Positions 52,292 through 60,704 of a DNA stretch of 64,000 nt are shown here, one piece after another. The DNA is from Pseudomonadota bacterium (lineage in GTDB: Bacteria > Pseudomonadota > Gammaproteobacteria > Burkholderiales > Thiobacillaceae). The stretch lies in assembly GCA_021836225.1 (NCBI GenBank), contig JAKBJA010000172.1, positions 1 through 64,000 of the forward strand, read 5' to 3'. The number at the start of each line of letters is the position of its first letter. The first letter of the stretch is position 1. Under the pieces are notes generated by a model that saw nothing but the letters and a program-made list of their open reading frames with translations, made no database searches and was not told where the DNA came from. A program made the position numbers and the translations under genes.

Positions 52292-53047
52292 TTAGTCGGC
52301 CCGAAAAAGCTGGGTGTACAAGCTAATGTCTGGCGCACAGAGCTCGGCGATTCTCGACATTACGGAATCCGAAAGGCGAGCGTCCTTTCTGCCCTCGGGA
52401 GTTCGATTCAAGTACTTAATGTCCAGCTTGTGCTGAAACTTCTCTTCAAATTTTCTGGCGAAGTCGGGCAGATCATCTAGCCTGCCTAGAATCGAAAACC
52501 TTTTATATCGACCCAGGGCAATTTTGATTAACTCCTCTGAGTCGATACTGCTTTTTTTCAAATCCTCAGTAATTTCATCGACAAAAGCTCTACCGAAGGA
52601 TTTTGCCTGTTTTGTTTCGATGAACTCTTCGATCGGCATCTCTATTTTTTTCTGGAGCGCATTATAACGATAATGTGAGAGCCACCGGGCAACCGGATCA
52701 CGGAGTACTGTGACAAAGTGCCACTCGTCCTGGTATGCGTCATGCGCGGAATTGCTGTACTGAAAATGCCCAGAGATGCATCTGACGTTTGGCAAGGACA
52801 TCATGTAATTCAAGAGGTCCCGACGAACAAGAGGGTAGTGGGTCGTTTCGACTGTATTCCGCTCGGCAAATCGGGCTGCCTCCTCGTTCAAAATTACAAT
52901 CGAGTTCAAGTCGCGTGCACGCCATGGCTTGTAGCACTTGACGATGGCATTGGATATCGAGGTTCCCCCGCACTTGGCGATATGGAAAAAGAAAATCCTG
53001 TGATTCCTGATCGGTGGGGCGAGCAGGTCTTTCATTCGATCAAACAC
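52292..53047 (-). CDS. Sulfotransferase-family protein (Sulfotransfer_2-like, copy 4)
   Basis: A 251-residue protein with the loop FFFHIAKCGGTSISNAIV (about 18-35), the form of PAPS loop seen in the heparan/chondroitin sulfotransferase group (IPKTGGTS-like). FVTVLRDPVARWLSHYRYN is the 3'-phosphate segment, and FSILGRLDDLPDFARKFEEKF follows. It belongs to a different subfamily from the three other copies. The start may be the GTG at 53047 (AGAGG eight bases upstream) or the ATG at 53035. The gene is noticeably AT-rich, with Lys- and Ile-rich product, suggesting acquisition from another source. Confidence 0.82.
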   Translation of the reverse strand: MFDRMKDLLAPPIRNHRIFFFHIAKCGGTSISNAIVKCYKPWRARDLNSIVILNEEAARFAERNTVETTHYPLVRRDLLNYMMSLPNVRCISGHFQYSNSAHDAYQDEWHFVTVLRDPVARWLSHYRYNALQKKIEMPIEEFIETKQAKSFGRAFVDEITEDLKKSSIDSEELIKIALGRYKRFSILGRLDDLPDFARKFEEKFQHKLDIKYLNRTPEGRKDARLSDSVMSRIAELCAPDISLYTQLFRAD

Positions 53048-53086
53048 GGAACGAGCCTCTTTTTACGTTGAAAATGCCATGCAATT

Positions 53087-54223
53087 TCAGACAGTAGCCG
53101 GGGGGGTATTGATATCCGTCAAAATTCGCGCCACGGTCTTGATGCTGGCCGTGCCATCACCGTAAGGGTTGGCGCGCGTCGCCATCGCCTGATACGCGGC
53201 TGGATCGTCGAGCAGACGACTTGCTTCGCGCACGATGTCGGCGGCATCCATGCCAACGAGCTTCAGGGTGCCTGCCTCCACCCCTTCCTGACGTTCGGTG
53301 ACCTTGCGCAACACCAGTACGGGTTTGCCGAGGCTGGGCGCCTCTTCCTGCAGGCCGCCGGAATCGGTCAGCACCAGGTACGAGCGCTTCATCAACTGCA
53401 CCAGCGGCAGGTATTCGAGCGGGTCGAGCAGCCGTACGTTGGGGATGTCCGCGAGGTATTTGCCGACCACCGCGCGAACATTGGGATTTCTGTGCACCGG
53501 GTAGACGAGTTCGATGTCGTCGGCATATTTTCGCGCGAGCTCGGCCAAGCCCTTGCAGATCGACTCGAAGGGGCCGCCAAAGCTTTCGCGCCGATGCGCG
53601 GTCACAAGCACGACGCGCTTCGTGTCGAATGGAATCGCTTCGAGTGCTGAGCCCGCCATCTCAAATGGACGCGACGAAACATCGAGCAGGGCATCGATCA
53701 CGGTGTTGCCGGTGACCTCGATCGCCGATTCTGCGATGCCTTCATTCAGTAGATGCTGCTTTGCCTTTTCGCTGTGCGCGAAAAAGAGGTCGGCCACAGA
53801 GTCGATAATCTTGCGGTTGGCTTCCTCGGGATAAGGGTGGTGCTTGTCAAAAGTGCGCAGACCGGCTTCGACGTGGCCGATCTTGACGCCGGCATAGAAG
53901 GCAGCCAGCGCCGCTGCCATCGAGGTTGTGGTGTCGCCCTGGACCAGCAGCAGGTCGTACTTCTCTTCTCGCAACATCCTGCCGATTTCCTGCAGCACGC
54001 TGACGGTGATGTGCTCCAGCGTCTGGTTGTCCCGCATCAGGTTCAGGTCGTGGTCAACACGGATTCCGAACAGGTCGATTAGTGGCGCCACCATGTCCTT
54101 GTGCTGCCCGGTCAGGCAGTTGCGGTTGTCGATGAGCCCGGGATGACGTTCAAGTTCGGCGATCAGCGGCGCCATCTTGATCGCTTCCGGTCGGGTGCCG
54201 AATACGGTTAACACCTTAAGCAT
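53087..54223 (-). CDS. wecB: UDP-N-acetylglucosamine 2-epimerase (second copy)
   Basis: A 378-residue non-hydrolysing epimerase that makes UDP-ManNAc. It has VLTVFGTRPEAIKMAPLIAEL, LLVQGDTTTSMAAALAAFYAG, GHVEAGLRTFDKHHPYPEEANR, VYPVHRNPNVR and DSGGLQEEAPSLGKPVLVLRKVTERQEG, matching standard WecB more closely than the XrtA-core copy at 14507. Having two copies implies that ManNAc or a derivative is needed for two products or that one copy uses a modified substrate. It overlaps the preceding toroid-protein gene by eight bases. Confidence 0.95.
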   Translation of the reverse strand: MLKVLTVFGTRPEAIKMAPLIAELERHPGLIDNRNCLTGQHKDMVAPLIDLFGIRVDHDLNLMRDNQTLEHITVSVLQEIGRMLREEKYDLLLVQGDTTTSMAAALAAFYAGVKIGHVEAGLRTFDKHHPYPEEANRKIIDSVADLFFAHSEKAKQHLLNEGIAESAIEVTGNTVIDALLDVSSRPFEMAGSALEAIPFDTKRVVLVTAHRRESFGGPFESICKGLAELARKYADDIELVYPVHRNPNVRAVVGKYLADIPNVRLLDPLEYLPLVQLMKRSYLVLTDSGGLQEEAPSLGKPVLVLRKVTERQEGVEAGTLKLVGMDAADIVREASRLLDDPAAYQAMATRANPYGDGTASIKTVARILTDINTPPATV

Positions 54224-55136
54224 GCTTGCCTTCCGCGCGCATTTTCAACAGGTGCGCGTCGAGGAAATATTTCACTGCCCAGCTGATTTCCGCGCCTGCG
54301 ATGTATTTAGCGCCCTTGCCGTAGCTGCCGTTGAATCCACCGGACTTGTTCTGGATCTTCTCCAGATAGCGCATGGCCTTGTTCGCGAGTTCCTTCCTGC
54401 CCAGCGTGTACCAGACGATCGCATACTGCGCCATCCCGGTCGAGCACACCCAGTCCACATCCGGATAGGCCGGAATGCTGCCGTCACGCCGCTGGCATTT
54501 TTCCACGTCGGCCATGCCCTGCGCGGCAAGTTTCAGCTCGCCCATTTCGCACAATGCCTCCATGGCATAGGCATGAAAATGCGACAGACGGTTGAAGGGC
54601 ACCAGGTCTTCCCGTTGCTTGTAGTGGGCGAGCGCAAAGTTCGCCGCTTCCTCATATTCCTTTACCCCCAGCAGCCTGCCAGCCTCGGCCAGCGGCGGCA
54701 GCGCGTAGGTGTGGATCAGGTCGCTGGCGATATCGGTCCACAGTTCGGTCGAAGGGGTATTGAGGCGGCCGCTGGCATCCATCTGGGTCAGGGTCCAGTC
54801 GCAGGCCCGCCGCAACGCGGATTCAGCGCCCTCTACGTCATTCAGGGCGGCGCATAGCCCACGCATGATCTGCGCGGTATCGAAGGTGTAGGGCACGCCA
54901 TCGGGCGCAGGGAAAGCGCCATCCGGAAGCTGGATCGAGAGCAGCCAGCGGGTGCAGGTGCGCGCCAGTTCCTTCTCGCCCCAGTTGTAAAGGGTGGGAA
55001 TGAAATAACCCGTCACCTCGGGGTACGGTACACGCTGTCTGGTGTGAACGATGATCCCCTGACCCGGCACCATGTTCTGCCTGAACCAGTCCATCGCCCG
55101 TTCGTGGCTTGGTTTTTGTTTTCGCCAGAAAAGCAT
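54216..55136 (-). CDS. Alpha/alpha-toroid protein, possible glycan epimerase or lyase-like (copy B)
   Basis: A 306-residue helical-hairpin protein with the same key motif as copy A: VPYPEVTGYFIPTLYNWGE (about 36-54), then DGAFPAPDGVPYTFDTAQIMRGL and DWVCSTGMAQYAIVWYTLG. It is about 100 residues shorter and lacks a signal peptide. The (alpha/alpha) toroid fold is used by glucuronyl C5-epimerases, lyases and cyclases. It overlaps wecB by eight bases, which ties it to an amino-sugar pathway. AAAGGGA lies before the ATG. The catalytic residues cannot be assigned. Confidence 0.7.
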   Translation of the reverse strand: MLFWRKQKPSHERAMDWFRQNMVPGQGIIVHTRQRVPYPEVTGYFIPTLYNWGEKELARTCTRWLLSIQLPDGAFPAPDGVPYTFDTAQIMRGLCAALNDVEGAESALRRACDWTLTQMDASGRLNTPSTELWTDIASDLIHTYALPPLAEAGRLLGVKEYEEAANFALAHYKQREDLVPFNRLSHFHAYAMEALCEMGELKLAAQGMADVEKCQRRDGSIPAYPDVDWVCSTGMAQYAIVWYTLGRKELANKAMRYLEKIQNKSGGFNGSYGKGAKYIAGAEISWAVKYFLDAHLLKMRAEGKHA

Positions 55137-55197
55137 TTTCTTCGTCCCTTTTATGTGTCCTGATTATTGTTTGGCTTCCGCGCCAAGGCCACCCCTG

Positions 55198-57141
55198 CTA
55201 CTTCGACGGCTCCTTGACTCGCAGAACCTGATTGGGCTTTATCGCTAGCAACTCCTGTGCCACTCCGCTTGGCCACTGCACCGTAATCTTCTCAATCTGT
55301 GCGTTTTTCGCCAAGCCGAAGTGCAGGCGCGAATGATTCTGGCTGCGGTGGTGAACGCCGCCATCCTGCACCCGCACCTGGGTCACCCCGCCTGCGGTTA
55401 CGCGCACGATCGTGCCGATGCCGTCGCGGTTGGTGGCGGTGCCTTCCAGGTCGACCATTATCCAGTGATTGCCATTGCCGACATTGCGGAATAGCTGGTA
55501 GCGCCCATTATCAGACGGCAGGCCGAGGCTGCGGCCCATGCTGCCCCCGCTGGCAGTGAGGATGTCCAGGAACCCGTCGCTGTCGATGTCCGCCGTGGTG
55601 ACCGAATCGCCCACACCGACGAGCCATCCCGATGCGCCGCCGGCATGCCGCACAACTTCGAACTCGCCCCCACCGTTGTTCAGCAGAAGCAGGTTTGCCG
55701 TCTTGCCGGCGTTACCCGAGCCGAGCACGAAGATATCCAGATCCATGTCGTTGTCGAAGTCGCCCGCGACTGCATTCATCGCAGCCATGGGCACTGCATT
55801 CACGCCGCGCTTATCGCCGTCCTCGACGAGTTTGCCGCCGCGATTCATGAACAGCCGCGCGGGCGCGGTTTCGTCCTTTGCACCGTCCGCAAGCGCTTTG
55901 ACGTCTTCGATTGGCGCGGTCGAGTGGATTCGGATCGTGAGATAGCGCGGTTTGGCCTTGCCCCCAAACAATTCGGGCCGGGCGTGGAATTCGATCTGCC
56001 AGTTTTCCGGCTTGGGGCTGCCAATGAGCACGCCCGGGCGGTCGCCGCCGGGCGGGTGGGGCAAGCCACGCGCGGCGTCGGCGGCGAGTTCGAAAACCAG
56101 GCTGGCCGGAGTTTCGGCCTGCTCGCCGATCTTCACATCCGCTGCGACGAGATCACCGGTGTGCTGCCCCGCCAGGGTCACTTTCAGCGCACCATGGGTG
56201 CGGAAACGGAACGCCGTGGGGTCGTTGATGTTTTGTGGGGTGAGCTCGATCTGGGCGGTGAGTTCATTTTCCCCGCCTCGCGCCAGCGCGACACGTCCAC
56301 CGGGATTCTTGCGCACCATGAACAGGTCGATGGCGCCGTCGTTGTCGAAATCACCCGTGACCAGATCCTCGAACGCAGTGTTGGGCAACAGGTCGAGCGT
56401 GCGCGCGGGCGAGGTGGCGGTATCGAACACCTGCACTGGGCGGCCCTTGCCCATCAGGCGGCAAACGACCTCGGGGTAGCGGTCGTCGTTCAAAGCGGTC
56501 AGCACGCAAAATGGCGCCGAACGTGAATTGGGTTTGAGCCGCGACGTGGCATCGGCAAAGCGGCCGTCCTGCTGGGTGAACAGGAAGGGCGGCGTCTGAT
56601 CGTCGAAACGCGCTTCCGCACCCTGAAACAGATCGAGCTTGCCGTCCAGGTCGATGTCCAGCCACAGCGGCATGCGGGTGCGCCCCGGCGGGTTGTCGAC
56701 GCCGAGCAGTGCCGCACGCTCGACCAGCTTGCCGCCTTCATTGACGAACAGACGCTTGGGTTCGACCCCCACACCCTGGATCGCGCCGGTCAGTTGCACC
56801 AGATCAAGCTGCCCATCGTTATTGAAATCGGTCCAGGCTGCGCCGTGCTTGTCGCCGCCAAGATCGTTCGGGCTCATGACATCGGCCGTCACATTGGCAA
56901 AACGGCCTCCGCCCAGGTTGCGGAACAGCATCGCCTGCTTCAGGTGGTTGGTGACATACAGATCGGGCTGGCCGTCGCCGTCGTAGTCGCCCCAGGCCGC
57001 GCCGTGGGTCATGCCCTCGTAGTCGCCCAGCCCGGACTGGACGGTGATGTCCTCGAACACGGTGAGCGATTTTTCGGACGGCGAGCAGCCTGCCAACGCA
57101 GCGGTTAGACAGAGTACGAACAGGCGTGAGTGCACGATCAT
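55198..57141 (-). CDS. VCBS/FG-GAP repeat lipoprotein with ASPIC/UnbV C-terminal domain (CRTAC1-like)
   Basis: A 647-residue lipoprotein. The signal ends in AALAGC with Cys19 as the lipidation site. The body consists of VCBS/FG-GAP repeats with calcium-binding loops: WGDYDGDGQPDLYVTN, WTDFNNDGQLDLVQLTG, DIDLDGKLDLFQG, GDFDNDGAIDLFMVR, GDFDNDMDLDIFVLG and DIDSDGFLDILTASGG, as in integrin-type beta-propellers. The C-terminus (GIGTIVRVTAGGVTQVRVQDGG through EKITVQWPSGVAQELL) is the ASPIC/UnbV domain. Such proteins are usually surface-exposed; a role in anchoring or binding the EPS is likely but unproven. It starts 33 bases after the GT4 gene upstream. Confidence 0.92.
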   Translation of the reverse strand: MIVHSRLFVLCLTAALAGCSPSEKSLTVFEDITVQSGLGDYEGMTHGAAWGDYDGDGQPDLYVTNHLKQAMLFRNLGGGRFANVTADVMSPNDLGGDKHGAAWTDFNNDGQLDLVQLTGAIQGVGVEPKRLFVNEGGKLVERAALLGVDNPPGRTRMPLWLDIDLDGKLDLFQGAEARFDDQTPPFLFTQQDGRFADATSRLKPNSRSAPFCVLTALNDDRYPEVVCRLMGKGRPVQVFDTATSPARTLDLLPNTAFEDLVTGDFDNDGAIDLFMVRKNPGGRVALARGGENELTAQIELTPQNINDPTAFRFRTHGALKVTLAGQHTGDLVAADVKIGEQAETPASLVFELAADAARGLPHPPGGDRPGVLIGSPKPENWQIEFHARPELFGGKAKPRYLTIRIHSTAPIEDVKALADGAKDETAPARLFMNRGGKLVEDGDKRGVNAVPMAAMNAVAGDFDNDMDLDIFVLGSGNAGKTANLLLLNNGGGEFEVVRHAGGASGWLVGVGDSVTTADIDSDGFLDILTASGGSMGRSLGLPSDNGRYQLFRNVGNGNHWIMVDLEGTATNRDGIGTIVRVTAGGVTQVRVQDGGVHHRSQNHSRLHFGLAKNAQIEKITVQWPSGVAQELLAIKPNQVLRVKEPSK

Positions 57142-57174
57142 CGAAGGTTCCTCAACAGCATTGATGGGTTTCGG

Positions 57175-58344
57175 TCAGCCGGCCAGGCGACGGAGCAGGC
57201 GACCAAACAGCGGCCAGTTGCGCGCGCGCTGCTGTGCGGCAAACGCGCCCTGAGCCAGCCAACCCGGGCGTTTGGGCCGGCTGTGCGCAATGGTATACAA
57301 ACGGCGTGCCAGCGCATCTGGTGCAAACGTGTCGGATGCGGCATGGCGGCGGGCGCGCTCCGCAAGGGCGCGATAGTGCACCGCGTCGTTCACCACACCG
57401 TCGATGGCCTTCACCCAGGCGTCCACGTTCAGATAATCGTCGATCAGCAGCCCGCCATCGCCGACCGCCTCGGGCAGTCCGCCGCGCCGGCTTGCGATCA
57501 CCGGAATGCCGCATGACTGCGCTTCCAGCGCGACCATGCCGAAGCCTTCCTCCCAGCGCGAGGGTGCGATCAGCAGACGGGTTTGGCGATACACGCTGCG
57601 CATGTCGGACACCCGATGCGCGAAGCGCACATTGGGCAGTTCCGCCAGGCGCCGGTGCAGCGTATCGAGCGCCGCATCGGCGAGCTTCCACGATTCCTGT
57701 AACAGAAAGTTGACGGCCGGCAGGCGGCGCGCAATTTCCAGGAACGTGTCCAGCCCCTTGACCGGGTGAGGGTTGATCATCGTCACGCTGCCCTCGGGGT
57801 CGCCCGGGGTGTCGAAATACAGTTCGGCGGGTGGGTAGACGACCCCGGCGCGGCGACCGGTGGCGCGCTGCACCTTGTTGGCCAGAAACCCGCTGCTTGC
57901 GATCAGGTGGCAATCGAGCGCAGCGATCGCACGCATCTCCGCCAGGTCAAATTCGGCATCATGCACGTAACACAGGCCGGTCACGCCAAGCCGATGCGCG
58001 GTTTGCAGCACCGGCAACGCGCCTTCCAGTTGCGACCATACGAGATCGGGGCGCGTGCGTTCGATTTCGGCGGCGAGCGTGGGATAGAAGTCGGGCAGCA
58101 GGCGGACGGAATAGCCGCAATCGAGCTCATTGTGGGCCGGGTCGACGGAACGGATGCCGAGCGTGGCGTGATCGGCCGTATCGGGAAAGCGCCATGGACT
58201 GACCGCGTAATCGCGCGAGCCGACCGCTTCGCAGGCCATGTCCGGCATCGCCGCCATGCGCACCAGCAGCATGTGCGCAGCACGCGCTGCGCCGCCGAGG
58301 AAGAACGGATAGGGTGGGCGTTCGCTGGCGTAGAGGATGCGCAT
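57175..58344 (-). CDS. GT4 glycosyltransferase
   Basis: A 389-residue family 4 glycosyltransferase. ILYASERPPYPFFLGGAARAAHM opens it, LVWSQLEGALPVLQTAHRLG lies in the acceptor half, and the donor half has VTMINPHPVKGLDTFLEIAR plus the EX7E motif EEGFGMVALEAQSCGIPVIASRRGG. It lacks membrane segments. It starts one base downstream of the preceding GT4 stop, so the two are probably co-translated. Confidence 0.93.
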   Translation of the reverse strand: MRILYASERPPYPFFLGGAARAAHMLLVRMAAMPDMACEAVGSRDYAVSPWRFPDTADHATLGIRSVDPAHNELDCGYSVRLLPDFYPTLAAEIERTRPDLVWSQLEGALPVLQTAHRLGVTGLCYVHDAEFDLAEMRAIAALDCHLIASSGFLANKVQRATGRRAGVVYPPAELYFDTPGDPEGSVTMINPHPVKGLDTFLEIARRLPAVNFLLQESWKLADAALDTLHRRLAELPNVRFAHRVSDMRSVYRQTRLLIAPSRWEEGFGMVALEAQSCGIPVIASRRGGLPEAVGDGGLLIDDYLNVDAWVKAIDGVVNDAVHYRALAERARRHAASDTFAPDALARRLYTIAHSRPKRPGWLAQGAFAAQQRARNWPLFGRLLRRLAG

Positions 58345-58345
58345 G

Positions 58346-59707
58346 TCAGTCTGCCGTCACGGGTACGGCGATTAAGGCGTCGAGCTCTTGGTAAAGCGTT
58401 CGCGCGAGCTTTGCCCGTTCCCGGCTCGCCAGCCAGGCGGTGCGGGCCTCCGCGCCAACTGTCGGAAAGTTGCGCAGACGCAGTAGCGCCTCGGCGAGGC
58501 CATCGGCATCATCCTCGGCAATCGTCATGCCTGCACCCAGGTTGAGAATTATTTCGCCCATTTCGCCCCCGTTGCCAAACGACAGTATGGGTGTGCCTGC
58601 GGCGATGTATTCATACAGCTTGCCCTGAATATAGCGCGCGAGACCAGGCGGGTTGAGCAGCAGCAAACCGTCGACTTCGCGCATCATGCTGCAGGCATCG
58701 ATCTTGGGAACCGTATCGATCAATTCGATCACGTCGGGATAAGGAAAGGACCGCAGCTTGTCCAGTGCGTCGGGACGTTTGTGGCCGACCATGCGTACCT
58801 TGAGCCGGACTCGCAAGTCAGGACATGTCGCAAGCGCCCTGGCGAGCGTATCGAGAAAAGCGTCGGGCGCGGCCATCGCACCCAGATTGCCGAGGTAGGC
58901 GAGCGTGATCGGCGCAGCGGGATCCTTTTGAACCACAACCGGTGATGCAGCAAAGTCTCCCGGTTCCCATCCGTTGTAAACGACCGCATGTCGATTGTGG
59001 GCCAGTTCGGCAAAGCGGCGTTCGGCATGAGCCAGCTGAGACGGGGTGGTAAAAATCACCAGGTCGGCGCGTGCCAGGCAGCGTGCTTCCCATTCACGAT
59101 TCGCCCCATCGGTGGCGACAAAACGGAACGGCGTCTCGGTCCATTCGTCCCGGTAATCCAGCGCCAGCCGCCAGCCAGTTTTCCTGGCCAGCCACAATCC
59201 AGCGACGAAATTGCAGAACGGGGGGCCGGATGCCAGGATCACGCCCGATTCGTCAGCACTGATTCTTTCTGCGGCGGCTTCATACAATGCCAGCGCATTG
59301 ACGATGCCGCCGTCGATTTTAGGCAGAGGCCAGGGATGGGGGCCTTGGTCAGCGGCAACCCGGTGCACCGGCACGGATTCTGGAAGCAGGTCTGCCAAAT
59401 AGAGTCCGGCATGATTCGGCGTGGATGGGGCGGGCCCGCAGATCACCTCGACCTGCCAGCCGGATGCGGCCGCATGACGTGCAAATGACAGGGGGCGATA
59501 GACCCCGCCGGTGACATGGGGGGGGAATTCCCAGGTAATGAGGATGAGCTTCCTACCCGCAAATTGACCTGGCCTTTTTTCGCCTGAACGACTGCCCGGC
59601 GCGCGTGCATAACGTTTAAAAACAGGAATAGATCGTTTACGCAACATGCGTAAGCGGCTTAACCCACCCCAATACAGGTTGCGCAAAATGGCGATAGCTT
59701 GGGTCAA
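58346..59707 (-). CDS. GT4-like glycosyltransferase
   Basis: A 453-residue glycosyltransferase with a longer N-terminal section. ILITWEFPPHVTGGVYRPLSF, SGWQVEVICGPAPS and VILASGPPFCNFVAGLWLARK are in the acceptor half; ITLAYLGNLGAMAAPDAFLDTL and YIQGKLYEYIAAGTPILSFGNGG form the donor half, with Glu of LYEYIA in the usual place of the second EX7E Glu. This organisation resembles family 4 enzymes of the WbuB/FucT type. The N-terminal 40 residues are basic. It is separated from the GT2 upstream by 51 bases. Confidence 0.88.
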   Translation of the reverse strand: MTQAIAILRNLYWGGLSRLRMLRKRSIPVFKRYARAPGSRSGEKRPGQFAGRKLILITWEFPPHVTGGVYRPLSFARHAAASGWQVEVICGPAPSTPNHAGLYLADLLPESVPVHRVAADQGPHPWPLPKIDGGIVNALALYEAAAERISADESGVILASGPPFCNFVAGLWLARKTGWRLALDYRDEWTETPFRFVATDGANREWEARCLARADLVIFTTPSQLAHAERRFAELAHNRHAVVYNGWEPGDFAASPVVVQKDPAAPITLAYLGNLGAMAAPDAFLDTLARALATCPDLRVRLKVRMVGHKRPDALDKLRSFPYPDVIELIDTVPKIDACSMMREVDGLLLLNPPGLARYIQGKLYEYIAAGTPILSFGNGGEMGEIILNLGAGMTIAEDDADGLAEALLRLRNFPTVGAEARTAWLASRERAKLARTLYQELDALIAVPVTAD

Positions 59708-59758
59708 GCGTGTCAGCTCCGGACTTTTATGTTTTTGGTCGCCATGGCCAGCAGGCTG

Positions 59759-60697
59759 TCATATGTAATGCATTGCACGTCGCATTTCCCGTTTCTTGTG
59801 AAGCCATATCAGTGGAAGAAACCACGTCAGCCAGCCCAGGGTTTGCAGCACAATCCCACGATCATAGGGATAGGCGTTAAATGGATAGATAGTACCGGCA
59901 CGTCCCTCCAGCGCGGCACGTATTTCCCGCAGGATAGCCTTCAACGTGGGCCTTATGCTGTGTTCCCGGTTTTTAAGACGCGACAGGTAATACCCCTTCA
60001 ACCGCAGAAATCGCACTCGGCGGCTGAGCGGTTTGGCGTAAACCGTTCGGATGTGGATGACGGGCGATCTTGGAGTTACAACCAGCCGGAACCCATGTAG
60101 CCGCAGACGCCTGCACAAGTCGATTTCCTCGTAATAGGCAAAGAAGAGGGGGTCGAATCCGCCAACTTGCCGAAGCGCCGCTGAGGAAAGCATCAGGGCC
60201 GCGCCATAAAGTGTTGGGCTCTCGAAGAACGAGGGGAAAGCGGACGCATCGAATCGTTCCTGGTCGCGGCCGTTGGGTTGCAGCACTCCCACTCGAAATC
60301 CCCGGTCGATATCCATGCCATTCCCCTGAAGCTGTATCGAGTTTAGCCCAGCGATATCCGCATCCATGGACATGATTCCTACATAATCACGCAGGCAGTC
60401 TGGCGGCAGGCGCACATCTGGGTTCACAATTAATATGTAGTCCGCGCCATCCTGCAGGGCACGTTGTATTCCCCGGTTGTTCCCGCCGGCATAGCCAAGG
60501 TTCCTGCCCGTCTGCATGAATTCGTACGGAGGGATCGCGTGTGCCAACTGTTTGCCACTGCCATCCGGCGACTGGTTATCTATAACGAGCAGCCGGAAAT
60601 TCGGGTATGTGATGCCTCGAATCGCTTCCACGCAAGCAAGCGTGTCATCGAGCGAACAATAGTTAAGCACAAGTATATAAACGCACGGAAGTTTCAC
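59759..60697 (-). CDS. GT2 glycosyltransferase (rhamnosyltransferase-like)
   Basis: A 312-residue family 2 enzyme of the WbbL/rhamnosyltransferase type. VYILVLNYCSLDDTLACVEA and LLVIDNQSPDGSGKQLAHA form the nucleotide site, GRNLGYAGGNNRGIQRAL is the characteristic glycine-rich element, YILIVNPDVRLPPDC the metal-binding region, and FFAYYEEIDLCRRLRLHGF the EED block. The C-terminus has a hydrophobic stretch (YDRGIVLQTLGWLTWFLPLIWLHKK) that may associate with the membrane. It lies seven bases after the methyltransferase gene. Confidence 0.92.
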   Translation of the reverse strand: MKLPCVYILVLNYCSLDDTLACVEAIRGITYPNFRLLVIDNQSPDGSGKQLAHAIPPYEFMQTGRNLGYAGGNNRGIQRALQDGADYILIVNPDVRLPPDCLRDYVGIMSMDADIAGLNSIQLQGNGMDIDRGFRVGVLQPNGRDQERFDASAFPSFFESPTLYGAALMLSSAALRQVGGFDPLFFAYYEEIDLCRRLRLHGFRLVVTPRSPVIHIRTVYAKPLSRRVRFLRLKGYYLSRLKNREHSIRPTLKAILREIRAALEGRAGTIYPFNAYPYDRGIVLQTLGWLTWFLPLIWLHKKREMRRAMHYI

Positions 60698-60704
60698 TCA
60701 AGAT

